A stretch of DNA of 44,467 bases from Clostridia bacterium (GTDB lineage: Bacteria > Bacillota > Clostridia > Christensenellales > Pumilibacteraceae): contig JAAWAB010000014.1 in NCBI GenBank assembly GCA_022791915.1, positions 1 to 44,467 of the forward strand, in the 5' to 3' direction. Both the position numbers and the translations under genes were made by a program. Shown piece by piece: positions 32,226-41,783 of this stretch. How positions within the stretch are numbered: position 1 is the stretch's first letter; the number at the start of each line of letters is the position of its first letter. Below the pieces are notes generated by a model. The model did not search any database. It worked only from the letters and a program-made list of their open reading frames with translations, and was not told the DNA's origin.

Positions 32226-33863
32226 TTAACGCAATTTACGCGGTTTGCGCACCCCTTGTGTTTTCTTTTCGGATACGGGCATTTCCGTTTCGGATTCCCG
32301 TTCTTTTGTATCGACTTTTTCGCTCTCCCGATTTTCCGTTTCGCTTTCTTCCCGCACAGGCTCCCTTGCCTGTTCGTCCGCCTGCTCGGAATCTTCTATC
32401 TCCCGTGCTTGTTCGTCGGCAAGTAAGGCTTTTCTTTTTTCCAACCGTTCGCGCATACGCAAGATAACTTCTCTGCCTTCGGGAGATATACGCGTCGACT
32501 CCCCCAATTCCGCCAATCTTTCTTGAACGTCGAACGGTTCCTCGGGCTTGTCGATAATCGAAACCGGATTTTTCCGTTTTTTATGCGACAAAACGAATAT
32601 CTCGTCGCCTTGGTTATAGTACTCCCACGAATACGCGATTTTTTCTTCGCCGTCCACGTCTATCCGCACTTTGTACACCGTAGACGTAATTCTGTCGTTC
32701 ACACTACTCTGCCCCGATAGCGTGCAGGCAATCACCCTTCCTTTTTTTGCCGAAAGCGGGTCGTACCCTTTGCCCGACATGGAAATCCGTTGCCGTACGG
32801 TCACTATAACCATAGCAAGTATAATAATTCCCGCAAATCCGCCCAAGCAAACAAATCCCAAAACGATATGTCCCGTTGACATAGAAATGGGAACGCCCGC
32901 AAAAAGAGCAAGCAATACGCCTACAAGTAAAAAGCCCAAAATCTTTTCTTTACGGTTAGACAATCGATACGCATTTGATGCATGTTTTATGTGATACCGC
33001 GCCGTTTCATATTGATTTTCGGCGCCGTATGTGGAATTGATTTTTTCAATCTGTTTTTCTTCTTCGTCGCGGGCATCCGTCTGATTTTCTTGTCCGTCCG
33101 TATGCTCGCCGTATTCCTCAAACACGGATATCGGCGATTCCACCCCGCCCGTTTCCGTATCTTCTTGCTCGGCGGTATTCGGTTCCGCGGTATAAGACGA
33201 CTTTAATCCTTTTCTCATTTGCAAAGCGATTCGCACAACGATGCCGATAGCCAACAAAAAACCGCCGCCGAACAGCGCCACAATACTGCCGATAATCATC
33301 CAAGTTTTTCCCGCCAACATTCCCGCAAACAAAAACGCCACGCAGGCAAAAAACGCCGCAAACACTATTATGGGCGCCTTTTGAATCGCAACGTCTTTCC
33401 CGCTTGCGCGCAACCGTCTTCTTTCCCGAATCATCAACCCCACAAGCACGGCAATCACCGTCCAACAAATCGCAATCACCGAGGCACCCACGATTCCCAT
33501 AGTAAGCACGCCGGTCTGGGGCTCGTAATCGGCACGCATGCTTTTGCCGTTCCCGTCGATTACAATGGTGATTTTTTCACCGAGTCTGCTCTCCGCATCC
33601 GACAACCGCCGATACAGTTTCCCCGTACCGCCCATGTAGATTCTTCCGTTTCTGTCCTCGTAGCGATATCGGCACCCCCAATCTTCGTTTAAGGGATACA
33701 CTTCGAAAATTTCGGCTTGCACCCGCGTCCCGTTTTTGAGAAATTCGGTTTCGGCAATCGCCGTCCGATACCCCCGAAAACCCAACACGGTAAGCACAAC
33801 GAAAAAAAGTGAAATAAATGCCAACATCAGCACCACTCCTTTTTTATCCGCTCTCCGTGCCAT
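32226..33863 (-). CDS. Membrane protein with DUF3592-like domains, 545 aa
   Basis: Integral membrane protein with hydrophobic segments near 10-30, 120-145, 165-185, 190-212 and two near 310-350. Between the first and second segments lies a domain with TRVQAEIFEVYPLNEDWGCRYRYEDRNGRIYMG, and after the last pair another with GRVIACTLSG...TSTVYKVRIDVDGEEKIAYSW; both look like the DUF3592 fold (a membrane-attached beta domain). The C-terminal 110 residues are highly charged with Glu/Arg repeats and probably coiled-coil or disordered. Function unknown. GGAGG lies at 8 nt. It follows degV by 54 nt and precedes the BMC promoter. Confidence 0.8.
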   Translation of the reverse strand: MARRADKKGVVLMLAFISLFFVVLTVLGFRGYRTAIAETEFLKNGTRVQAEIFEVYPLNEDWGCRYRYEDRNGRIYMGGTGKLYRRLSDAESRLGEKITIVIDGNGKSMRADYEPQTGVLTMGIVGASVIAICWTVIAVLVGLMIRERRRLRASGKDVAIQKAPIIVFAAFFACVAFLFAGMLAGKTWMIIGSIVALFGGGFLLAIGIVVRIALQMRKGLKSSYTAEPNTAEQEDTETGGVESPISVFEEYGEHTDGQENQTDARDEEEKQIEKINSTYGAENQYETARYHIKHASNAYRLSNRKEKILGFLLVGVLLALFAGVPISMSTGHIVLGFVCLGGFAGIIILAMVIVTVRQRISMSGKGYDPLSAKKGRVIACTLSGQSSVNDRITSTVYKVRIDVDGEEKIAYSWEYYNQGDEIFVLSHKKRKNPVSIIDKPEEPFDVQERLAELGESTRISPEGREVILRMRERLEKRKALLADEQAREIEDSEQADEQAREPVREESETENRESEKVDTKERESETEMPVSEKKTQGVRKPRKLR

Positions 33864-33917
33864 ATTATTTCCTCCGTGCGTCATGCCCGACGCACTTTCG
33901 CCTTTTTACCGCAATTC

Positions 33918-34727
33918 TTATCGGCAGATATATGCAACGCCCAAAGCGCCTTCTCCCACGTGCACGGTGAGTACCGGACCTACGGTGCGCAAATGTATTT
34001 TCACATACGGAAACCGCGCCGATAAAGCAGATTCCAGAGCCGACGTATCCGCGCCTTCCGACTTCATCAGAAATATACGACGCGTTGTGTCGGGCAAATA
34101 CGAAACGAGCGCCTGCACGCGCGGCTTGATTCCCCGCACATTGTGTAAAAACGTTAAACTGCCGTCCAGTGTGAGAATGGGACGGGTATTGAGCGTAGTG
34201 TTTGCCGACCCCGCCGCCACCAATCTGCCGCCGCGTTTGAGCGGTTCAAGCGACTCCACCGAAAACACAAGCCCTATCTTCTTTTTCAGTTCGAGCAGAT
34301 TCTTGCAGATTCCGTCCAGCGTTAGTCCGCCCACAACCATGTTTACCGCCTCGTCTACAAGCAAGTGCAAACCGCCGTCCGTAGTGCCCGAATCGACTAC
34401 GCGCACCGACTTCCCGAACGGTTCGGCGGCACGCACCGCGCTCGAAAAGGTGCCGCTCAATGCGCCCGAAAGCGTTATGCACAGCACTTCTCCGCCGTTC
34501 TGCGTAAGTTCTTCAAACAGTTTGGAAAAGGCAAACGGCGCAGGCTGACTGGTTTTCAGTAACTTTCCGCCCCGCATCTTGGCAATAAAATCGCCGTTTT
34601 CTCCGCGCGGCTGTTCGCTGTGCGGAATTCCGCTGATTAAATATGCCAAACTCACCAGACGGACGCCGCGACTCTCCGTTTCGGCACGCGAATAGCCCAC
34701 CGACGTATCGGTAACAATGGTTATCAT
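33918..34727 (-). CDS. DegV family fatty-acid-binding protein (FakB-like)
   Basis: Binds a fatty acid and presents it to fatty acid kinase (FakA) in Bacillota; 269 aa. Visible are the N-terminal ITIVTDTSVGYS, KTSQPAPFAF with the conserved TSxP, LCITLSGALSGTFSSA and VRVVDSGTTDGGLHLLV; the C-terminal lobe has SLEPLKRGGRLVAAG. It is located at the end of the fatty acid synthesis operon (104 nt after accA), in line with a lipid role; exogenous or recycled acids could enter here. ATG chosen at 34727 with AAAGGAGAGAG upstream. Confidence 0.93.
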   Translation of the reverse strand: MITIVTDTSVGYSRAETESRGVRLVSLAYLISGIPHSEQPRGENGDFIAKMRGGKLLKTSQPAPFAFSKLFEELTQNGGEVLCITLSGALSGTFSSAVRAAEPFGKSVRVVDSGTTDGGLHLLVDEAVNMVVGGLTLDGICKNLLELKKKIGLVFSVESLEPLKRGGRLVAAGSANTTLNTRPILTLDGSLTFLHNVRGIKPRVQALVSYLPDTTRRIFLMKSEGADTSALESALSARFPYVKIHLRTVGPVLTVHVGEGALGVAYICR

Positions 34728-34831
34728 AGGTTGATACTCTCTCCTTTGCCGCAAATTCCCGAAAAGCGTTCTTTTTCCCGCTTTTCACTTCTTCCTTTTT
34801 TTCGTTCCCTGTTTGTATATGCGGTTTCCCG

Positions 34832-35686
34832 TTAAAATGCGCGGAATCGCGCGTATCTCGCCTGCGTGCGTTCTTCTTTCGCAATGCCGTTCTTTTCTCG
34901 GAAAAACGCCGCTATATCTTGTTTTAACTGCGCAAAGAACGCATCGCCGAATTCTTTTTCTTCTATCACGCGCTCTACCGCTCCGCGCTTGTAAAGTTCG
35001 GGTGCCGTAAGCCGCAATGCGTCCGCCGCCTCTTTTACCTTGGACGGGTCTTTATACAAAATAGACGCGCAACCTTCGGGCGAAATCACCGAATACGTAC
35101 TTGTTTCGGTTATCCACACTTCGTCGGCTACGGCAAGCCCCAACGCGCCGCCGCTGCCGCCTTCGCCTATAAATATACTCAATATCGGCACGCCCAACTG
35201 TGCCATTTCGCGCAGATTGACGGCAATCGCTTCCGCCTCGCCGCGTTCTTCCGCACCGATTCCGCACGCCGCACCCGACGTATCCACAAAATTGAGTACG
35301 GGACGCCCGAATTTTTCCGCCTGCCGCATGAGTCGCAACGCTTTACGGTATCCTTCGGGTGACGTGCACCCGAAATTATGCTGTAATTTATCCGCCGTGT
35401 CCACACCCTTTTCGATACCGATTACGGTAACGGGCATGCCGTCGATTCTGCCGATACCCCCTACAATTGCGGGGTCGTCGGCAAATCCGCGATCGCCTTT
35501 CAATTCGATAAAACCTTCCACAATCCGCTCGATGTATTTCACTGCCGTAGGGCGGTTTTTATCACGGCTCATGAGCACAATATCATACGGGGTACGTTCT
35601 TTTTCCGTTGCCTTTTTTGCCACCGCTTGCTTTGCCGCCGCCTGTTTTGCGGGAGCCGTTTTCTTATTATCTGCTTTTGCCGCCAT
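34832..35686 (-). CDS. accA: Acetyl-CoA carboxylase carboxyltransferase subunit alpha
   Basis: With AccD transfers the carboxyl group from biotin to acetyl-CoA, making malonyl-CoA; 284 aa. The crotonase-fold core includes NRPTAVKYIERIVEGFIELKGDRGFADDPAIVGG, TSGAACGIGAEERGEAEAI and IGEGGSGGALGLAVADEV. Usual AccA proteins start with a helical region of about 50 residues; here it is replaced by an Ala/Lys-rich low-complexity stretch (about 1-32). Start and accD stop overlap as TGATG with a GGGAGG site, so the two subunits are made in equal amounts. Confidence 0.95.
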   Translation of the reverse strand: MAAKADNKKTAPAKQAAAKQAVAKKATEKERTPYDIVLMSRDKNRPTAVKYIERIVEGFIELKGDRGFADDPAIVGGIGRIDGMPVTVIGIEKGVDTADKLQHNFGCTSPEGYRKALRLMRQAEKFGRPVLNFVDTSGAACGIGAEERGEAEAIAVNLREMAQLGVPILSIFIGEGGSGGALGLAVADEVWITETSTYSVISPEGCASILYKDPSKVKEAADALRLTAPELYKRGAVERVIEEKEFGDAFFAQLKQDIAAFFREKNGIAKEERTQARYARFRAF

Positions 35687-36558
35687 CAGTTGTTTCCTCC
35701 CGCATGCAACGCCACCAACTCGGAAAGCCGCATTTTCATATCGGTGCGCTTAACGATTATATCCACATACCCTTTCTGTTGCAAAAATTCGGCGCGCTGA
35801 AATCCCGCGGGCAATTTCTGCCGCGTGGTCTGCTCGATTACGCGCGGACCCGCAAACCCGATTAACGCATCGGGTTCGGACACAATGATATCGCCCAAAA
35901 AAGCGAACGACGCCGACACGCCGCCCGTTGTGGGGTTGGTGAGCACGGGAATATACAATAATCCCGCACTGCCGTGCCTGCCTACCGCCGCACTCGTTTT
36001 TGCCATTTGCATCAACGAGGTAATTCCTTCCTGCATACGGGCGCCGCCCGAAAGAACGAATCCGATTACGGGGTAACGGTGCAACGTAGCATATTCAAAC
36101 AGACGGGTAATCCGCTCGCCCACGGCATATCCCATGCTACCCATCATAAAACGGTAGTCCATGGCAAACGCCGCCACGTACGTTCCCGACATTTTGAGCA
36201 CGCCCGTTACAACGCCTTCGCTCTCGCCGCTTTCTTCCCGCGCCTTTTCCAGTTTCTTATCGTAACCGGGAAAGTCCGCGTCGGACGGCGTGGTAACGTC
36301 CGAAAACATCTCCACGAATTCGCCGTCGTCGGCAAGCGCAAGCAACCGGTCGCGCGCACCCATTTTGAAATGATATCCGCATTTGGGGCACACTTTCAGA
36401 TTCGCGTCCAACTCGCCCGTTAATAATACACTGCGGCACTTTTCGCACCGCACCGACACTTTTTCGGGCACGACGGGCTTATTGCCGTCGGCGCCCCCTT
36501 CCAATTCGTTTTTGGGTTTTCGGAAAAATATCTTCCGTATGGTTTCTTCAAATCCCAT
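35686..36558 (-). CDS. accD: Acetyl-CoA carboxylase carboxyltransferase subunit beta
   Basis: Partner of AccA; 290 aa. The N-terminal zinc ribbon has CxxC pairs RCEKCRSVLL and VCPKCGYHF (about 37-61). The carboxyltransferase core shows FAMDYRFMMGSMGYAVGERI, LSGGARMQEGITSLMQMAKTSAA and GFAGPRVIEQTTRQ. GAGG lies 10 nt from the ATG. The 138-nt gap upstream (36559-36696) contains two small hairpins (CTTTCGG/CCGAAAG and AAGTGC/GCACTT), perhaps a weak attenuator. Confidence 0.96.
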   Translation of the reverse strand: MGFEETIRKIFFRKPKNELEGGADGNKPVVPEKVSVRCEKCRSVLLTGELDANLKVCPKCGYHFKMGARDRLLALADDGEFVEMFSDVTTPSDADFPGYDKKLEKAREESGESEGVVTGVLKMSGTYVAAFAMDYRFMMGSMGYAVGERITRLFEYATLHRYPVIGFVLSGGARMQEGITSLMQMAKTSAAVGRHGSAGLLYIPVLTNPTTGGVSASFAFLGDIIVSEPDALIGFAGPRVIEQTTRQKLPAGFQRAEFLQQKGYVDIIVKRTDMKMRLSELVALHAGGNN

Positions 36559-36696
36559 AACTTTTCAACCTCGTTCTTCATTCAAAAGTGCCGATTGCAC
36601 TTATGCGCATATGTCCGCTTTCGGGTAATTTCCGAAAGTTGTAGCCCCACACGCACGACGTTATGGCAACGTAAACGCAAAACGGCAAAACCAATC

Positions 36697-38034
36697 TTAA
36701 AACGTATGCTTTGCCATAAAATCGGTGCAATACGTTCCGTCCTGAAACTCGGGCGATTCGAGTATATCGCACCCCAGTTCGGCATTATAATTGATTCCTT
36801 CCACCACCAACTCGCACAGCGCCGCATTGAGTTTGCGAATCGCTTCTTTGCGGTCGCGCGCATGCACGATAAGTTTTCCTATCATCGAATCGTAATACGG
36901 CGGAATGGTGTAATCCTGATAAATAGCGGTATCGAACCGCACCCACGGTCCGCCCGGAATATGCAACAACGTGATTTTGCCGCACGACGGACGGAAATTG
37001 TTTTTCACGTCTTCGCTGTTTATGCGGCATTCGATTGCACAACCCGACAACAAAACGTCTTTTTGCGTAAAACCCAGTTCGAGTCCCGCCGCAATACGGA
37101 TTTGCCATTTCACAAGGTCGATTCCCGAAACGTATTCGGTAACGGGGTGTTCCACCTGCAAACGGGTGTTCATCTCCATAAAATAAAAATCTTTTTTGCC
37201 GTCGAATAAAAATTCTATCGTGCCCGCATTGGTGTATCCCACCGCCGCCGCCGCCGTGCGTGCCGCCGCAAACATTTTTTCGCGTACTTCACCCGAAAGC
37301 GTAGGGCACGGGCTTTCTTCAATCAGTTTCTGATTTTTGCGCTGCACCGAGCAATCCCGCTCGCCGAGCGTTACGATATTCCCGTGCTCGTCGCACAACA
37401 ACTGCACTTCCACATGCTTGACGTTCGTGAGATATTTTTCGAGATACACTTCGCCGTTTCCGAACGCGCCCGCCGCTTCGCCCGACGCCAGTTTGATTGC
37501 CTTGGGTAAATCGGATTCGTTTTCCACAATGCGGATTCCCCTGCCGCCGCCGCCCGCGCTCGCCTTCACAATCACGGGATATCCGATTTTTGCCGCCACG
37601 CGCTTGGCTTCTTCCACGTCGGTAATGGCGTCCATACCCGGCACAACGGGTACGCCCGCTTTTTTCATTGTGCGACGCGCTTCGTCTTTATTACCCATCG
37701 AATCGATTACCTTGTAATCGGGTCCGATAAACTTAATGCCGCACTGCGAACACAATTCGGCAAACCGCGCATTTTCGCTCAATAATCCGTAGCCGGGGTG
37801 CACCGCCTGCGCGCCCGTGGATACGGCAACGTCTATCATGGCAGTCATATTGAGATAACTGTCTTTCAAAAATGCGGGACCTACGCAATACGCCTCGTCG
37901 GCAAGCGACACCCAAAGACCTTCGCGGTCGGCTTCACTGAACACCGCGACGGTGGAAATGCCCATTTCCTTGCATGCCCGTATAATACGAACCGCCACTT
38001 CTCCGCGATTCGCTACCAGTATTTTCGTAAACAT
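36697..38034 (-). CDS. accC: Acetyl-CoA carboxylase biotin carboxylase subunit
   Basis: Carboxylates the biotin on AccB with bicarbonate and ATP; 445 aa, standard. ATP-grasp motifs are KILVANRGEVAVRIIRACKEMG, VIVKASAGGGGRGIRIV, ERDCSVQRKNQKLIEESPCP and FYFMEMNTRLQVEHPVTEYVSGIDLV. The ATG has AGAGGG upstream. 67 nt after accB; the fabZ gene that often lies here in clostridial operons is absent. Confidence 0.97.
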   Translation of the reverse strand: MFTKILVANRGEVAVRIIRACKEMGISTVAVFSEADREGLWVSLADEAYCVGPAFLKDSYLNMTAMIDVAVSTGAQAVHPGYGLLSENARFAELCSQCGIKFIGPDYKVIDSMGNKDEARRTMKKAGVPVVPGMDAITDVEEAKRVAAKIGYPVIVKASAGGGGRGIRIVENESDLPKAIKLASGEAAGAFGNGEVYLEKYLTNVKHVEVQLLCDEHGNIVTLGERDCSVQRKNQKLIEESPCPTLSGEVREKMFAAARTAAAAVGYTNAGTIEFLFDGKKDFYFMEMNTRLQVEHPVTEYVSGIDLVKWQIRIAAGLELGFTQKDVLLSGCAIECRINSEDVKNNFRPSCGKITLLHIPGGPWVRFDTAIYQDYTIPPYYDSMIGKLIVHARDRKEAIRKLNAALCELVVEGINYNAELGCDILESPEFQDGTYCTDFMAKHTF

Positions 38035-38101
38035 GGATTTACCCTCTTATGTTGCCTGCGTGCGTCCGCCCCGTCGGGAAAACCGCAAATCGTTTCGGGG
38101 G

Positions 38102-38569
38102 TCAGAAAATGCGGAACAGCACCTGCCCGAATTCCACCAACTCGCCCGATTTGGGGAGTACTTCCACGATTTCGCCGTCACGCTCGGCAATCACTTCGTT
38201 CATCAACTTCATAGCTTCTATAATGCAGAGCGTATCGCCCTTTTTCACCTTACTGCCCCGCGACACAAACGGTTCCGATTCGGGGGAAGGCGCACTGTAA
38301 AACACGCCCACCATAGGCGACTTGATGTCCGACACGAGATTGTAATCGAGCACGCCTTCGTTGGGTCCCGTTTCCGCTTTGAGCTTTTCGCCTGCAACCG
38401 TATCCGCCACAACGGGTTGCGGCACGGGAGCAACCGCCACGGCGGGCGCCGAATTTCTGCGTAACGACACGCGCAATCCGTCCCCCTTTTCGGTAGACTC
38501 CACTTCCAATTCGTCGAGATCGGAATTTTCAAACAGATTGATCAGATTTTTAACAATCTTTACGTCCAT
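38102..38569 (-). CDS. accB: Biotin carboxyl carrier protein of acetyl-CoA carboxylase
   Basis: Carries biotin between AccC and AccA/D; 155 aa. The N-terminal helical part (1-45) is followed by an Ala/Pro-rich linker (about 46-75) and the biotinyl domain with the modified lysine in EAMKLMNEV. GGGGAG lies before the ATG, 15 nt after fabF. Confidence 0.96.
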   Translation of the reverse strand: MDVKIVKNLINLFENSDLDELEVESTEKGDGLRVSLRRNSAPAVAVAPVPQPVVADTVAGEKLKAETGPNEGVLDYNLVSDIKSPMVGVFYSAPSPESEPFVSRGSKVKKGDTLCIIEAMKLMNEVIAERDGEIVEVLPKSGELVEFGQVLFRIF

Positions 38570-38583
38570 ACTTCACTCCCCGC

Positions 38584-39819
38584 CTACTCCGCTTTTTTGA
38601 AAGCCACGCAGGCATTGTGTCCGCCGAATCCCAGACTGGTAGACAGTGCAAATCGCAAATCCGCCTTTACCGCCTTGTTGGGCGTTATAAACAGGTCGCA
38701 ATCGGGGTCGGGTTCGCGATAGTTGATTGTGGGAGGCACGATTCCGTCGCGTAACGCCAAAACGGATACAAGCGCTTCTACGGCGCCTGCCGCACCCAAC
38801 ATGTGTCCCGTCATCGATTTGGTGGAACTCACTTTCACTTTCGCCGCTTCCGTTTCGCCGAACGCTCTTTTGATTGCCGCCGTTTCCGTTTTATCGTTGA
38901 GCGGCGTGCCCGTGCCGTGCGCATTGATATATACGCCGTCACCGCCTTTTATTCCGCTCTCTGCCATAGCAATCGAAATGGCGCGCGCCGACTGCGTTGC
39001 CTGCGGGTCGGGCGCAGTGATGTGATATGCGTCGCACGTATTGCCGTAGCCCGTCATTTCGGCGTAAATTTCGGCGCCGCGTTTTATTGCATGCTCGTAT
39101 TCTTCCAACACGAGTATAGCGCCGCCTTCGCCCATAACGAATCCCGCTCTGCGTTTATCAAACGGAATACTTGCCGCATCGGGGTCGGTTGCCTGGCTTA
39201 ACGCCATACAGTTGATAAAGCCGCCGTACGCAAGCGGATTGATTGCCGCCTCGCTGCCGCCCGCAATCACTGCGTCGGCATAGCCGTGTTTTACGGCGCG
39301 GTACGCCTCGCCGATTGCATTACTGCTCGTGGCGCACGCCGTAACAATGGGAAGCGTGGCGCCGTACGCTTTGTATTTGATAGCGATAGTGCCCGCCGCC
39401 ATGTTGGAAATCATCATTGGCACGAAAAAAGGGCTGACTTTGCGATAGCCGCCTTCCAGCAACTTACTGTGTTCGGTCATCATGGTGGAAATGCCGCCGA
39501 TACCGCTTCCCACGTACACACCCAACCGTTCGCCGTCGATTTTCCCTTCGATTCCACTGTCCTCTACCGCCTGCGTTGCCGCCGCAAGCGCATATTGCGT
39601 ATATAAATCGTTTTTGCGCAAATCGGCTTTGGGCATATAGAGAAGGGGGTCGAAATCTTTTACTTCGGCGGCAAGCGTCGCCTTAAAATCGGTGACGTCG
39701 AATTTCGTCACCCGCGCAATTCCGTTTTTTCCTTGCTTGATTGCGTTCCAGGTAGTTTCCACGTCCGCTCCCAGCGGCGAAATCACACCCAAGCCCGTCA
39801 CGGCCACACGTCTTTCCAT
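38584..39819 (-). CDS. fabF: Beta-ketoacyl-ACP synthase II
   Basis: Elongates acyl-ACP by condensation with malonyl-ACP; 411 aa. The nucleophile lies in TACATSSNAIGEAYRAV, the histidines in NAHGTGTPLNDKTE and SMTGHMLGAAGAVE, and the end is STSLGFGGHNACVAFK. The ATG is 1 nt after the fabG stop and its GGAGG site lies within fabG. Confidence 0.97.
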   Translation of the reverse strand: MERRVAVTGLGVISPLGADVETTWNAIKQGKNGIARVTKFDVTDFKATLAAEVKDFDPLLYMPKADLRKNDLYTQYALAAATQAVEDSGIEGKIDGERLGVYVGSGIGGISTMMTEHSKLLEGGYRKVSPFFVPMMISNMAAGTIAIKYKAYGATLPIVTACATSSNAIGEAYRAVKHGYADAVIAGGSEAAINPLAYGGFINCMALSQATDPDAASIPFDKRRAGFVMGEGGAILVLEEYEHAIKRGAEIYAEMTGYGNTCDAYHITAPDPQATQSARAISIAMAESGIKGGDGVYINAHGTGTPLNDKTETAAIKRAFGETEAAKVKVSSTKSMTGHMLGAAGAVEALVSVLALRDGIVPPTINYREPDPDCDLFITPNKAVKADLRFALSTSLGFGGHNACVAFKKAE

Positions 39820-39820
39820 A

Positions 39821-40549
39821 CTAAATATACATGCCTCCGTCTACTTTGATTACTTCGCCCGTCACATAACGGTTTTCCAAAAAGAACGCCACCGCACGGG
39901 CAACGTCGTCCGCCTGACCAATCATTCCCAACGGAATCTGTTTTTTTATCGCGTCCTGCTGTTCGGGCGTGAGCGCCGCCGTCATGGCGGTATCGATAAA
40001 TCCGGGCGCAACGGCATTACAGGTGACGCCTCTGCCCGCAAGTTCGCGCGCCACCGTTTTGGTAAGACCAATCAAGCCCGCTTTGCTTGCCGAATAATTG
40101 GCTTGCCCCGCGTTGCCCATAAGTCCCACCACGCTGCTGATATTCACGATTGCGCCGCCCCGTCTGCGCATGAAATTCTGCGTCAGATGCTTTATCATAT
40201 GAAAAGCGCCTTTGAGATTGACGGCAATCACCTTATCGAAATCTTCTTCGGTCATGCGAAGAATGAGCTTGTCCGCCGTAATTCCCGCATTGTTGACAAG
40301 CGCGTCCACTTCGCCGAAATCGGCAAGGATTTTATCGCACGTTTCTTTTGTTGCGGCAAAATCGGAAACGTCACACAAATACGCTTCCGCTTTTACGCCG
40401 TAACTTCTGTATAATTCGAGCGCGGGCGCGGGGTCGGGTCCTACATACGGAACAGCGATATTCGCCCCTTTGCTTGCACAGAGCGCGGCAATCGCCTGAC
40501 CGATACCGCGCACGGCACCCGTAACAACAACAGTTTTTCCTTTCATCAT
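39821..40549 (-). CDS. fabG: 3-oxoacyl-ACP reductase
   Basis: NADPH-dependent reduction of 3-ketoacyl-ACP; short-chain dehydrogenase, 242 aa. Motifs are VVVTGAVRGIGQAIA (nucleotide binding), VNNAGIT, the catalytic Ser/Tyr/Lys in NISSVVGLMGNAGQANYSASKAGLIGLTK and PGFIDTAMT. Two consecutive ATG codons (40549, 40546) are possible; the first has AGAGG 9 nt upstream. The longer reading to 40630 has no ribosome site and is rejected. Confidence 0.96.
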   Translation of the reverse strand: MMKGKTVVVTGAVRGIGQAIAALCASKGANIAVPYVGPDPAPALELYRSYGVKAEAYLCDVSDFAATKETCDKILADFGEVDALVNNAGITADKLILRMTEEDFDKVIAVNLKGAFHMIKHLTQNFMRRRGGAIVNISSVVGLMGNAGQANYSASKAGLIGLTKTVARELAGRGVTCNAVAPGFIDTAMTAALTPEQQDAIKKQIPLGMIGQADDVARAVAFFLENRYVTGEVIKVDGGMYI

Positions 40550-40654
40550 GATGCAATACCTCTTTTCGATGTATGCGGATTGTGTTTCGCCTTTTCGCCG
40601 CAAAACTACGGCATTACTCTTGCAAAACACTCCTTTTCCGCAAAAACTAAAAAA

Positions 40655-41497
40655 CTAAATTTTCGCCACTAATCCCGTAAGAACCTTCCCGGGTCCCACT
40701 TCGGCAAATTCTTCCACTCCCGCCGCACGCATATGCAGAACCGTATCCGAAAACCGCACGGGCGAGCACATCTGCGCGGAAAGCGTCTGCCGCATTTCGT
40801 CGGCATTCGACGCATACGGCAAAGCCGTTAGATTGGCATACACGGGCAAAGCGGGCGCCCCGAACGGAATCTCACGCAAAAAGGCGTCGAATTGTTCCGA
40901 CGCATGCGCAAGCAACGGGCAGTGGAATGCGCCCGATACTTTCAGTTTGATTGCTCTGCCGCCCATTTCCGATATGATTTCGGTAAGCCGCGCTTCCTTT
41001 TCGGAAGTAACGGCAATCACCGTTTGCGCGGGCGAGTTATAGTTCGCCGCCCAGGCGTTTCCGCACTCGCGTGCGGCACATTCGGCTTGTTCGGGCGTAA
41101 GACGAAGCGCCGCAATCATGGCGCCGCCCGTCTTGTTACATGCCTCTTCCATCAGTTCGGCACGCTTGCAGATAATCCGCATGCCGTTCTCGGGCGAAAA
41201 CACGCCCGCATACGTAAGCGCGGGAATTTCTCCCACCGAAAATCCGCATACCGCCGTCGGCTTTCCGCTCTTTTCTTCTTCGGCATACGCGTATGCCAAA
41301 TCCGCCACAAACATGCACGGTTGCGTGTTTACGGTTCGGGCGAGTTCTTCGGGCGTTCCGTTCTTCATCAGTTCGGTAATACCCGGGCGAACGCTTTCGG
41401 CTACGGCAAAAAGGTCCTTCACGCGCGGGGAAGTCAGTTCGCACGCCATACCCGGCGTTTGCGCACCCTGCCCCGCAAATAAGAACGCTCTGCTCAT
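40655..41497 (-). CDS. fabD: Malonyl-CoA:ACP transacylase
   Basis: Moves malonyl from CoA to ACP; 280 aa. FLFAGQGAQTPGM opens the protein; the nucleophile is S87 in GFSVGE, where most enzymes read GHSLGE, so the histidine next to the serine is Phe here. The catalytic His follows in VSGAFHCPLL, and EVGPGKVLTGL ends the domain. The ATG directly follows the acpP stop. Confidence 0.95.
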   Translation of the reverse strand: MSRAFLFAGQGAQTPGMACELTSPRVKDLFAVAESVRPGITELMKNGTPEELARTVNTQPCMFVADLAYAYAEEEKSGKPTAVCGFSVGEIPALTYAGVFSPENGMRIICKRAELMEEACNKTGGAMIAALRLTPEQAECAARECGNAWAANYNSPAQTVIAVTSEKEARLTEIISEMGGRAIKLKVSGAFHCPLLAHASEQFDAFLREIPFGAPALPVYANLTALPYASNADEMRQTLSAQMCSPVRFSDTVLHMRAAGVEEFAEVGPGKVLTGLVAKI

Positions 41498-41719
41498 TTA
41501 TTTTTTCAACTCGTCGATTTTTGCGGCAAGTTCGCCCACCGTGGTTGCCACAACGTCGTCGCCGAGCGTAATATCGAATTTTTCTTCCACCTGCATCATA
41601 AGGTCCACTTTATCAAGCGAATCGAAGCCCAAATCTTCAAATGTGGTGTCTGCGGTGATATCGGTGGTCGTACCCTTGTAGTCGTTTACGATTTCGCCCA
41701 AAGTTTTCAAAGTTTCCAT
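41498..41719 (-). CDS. acpP: Acyl carrier protein
   Basis: Carries growing acyl chains on phosphopantetheine attached to S34 in LGFDSLDKVDL; 73 aa, acidic, all-helical, standard length. AAGGAG lies 7 nt before the ATG. Between fabH and fabD; fabK, often next to acpP in clostridia, is missing here. Confidence 0.97.
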   Translation of the reverse strand: METLKTLGEIVNDYKGTTTDITADTTFEDLGFDSLDKVDLMMQVEEKFDITLGDDVVATTVGELAAKIDELKK

Positions 41720-41783
41720 TTTGTTCTCCTTTTGTGCCGTAGCACGTCTTTTTTATTGTTCTATAACAAAAACCGAAAATCGG

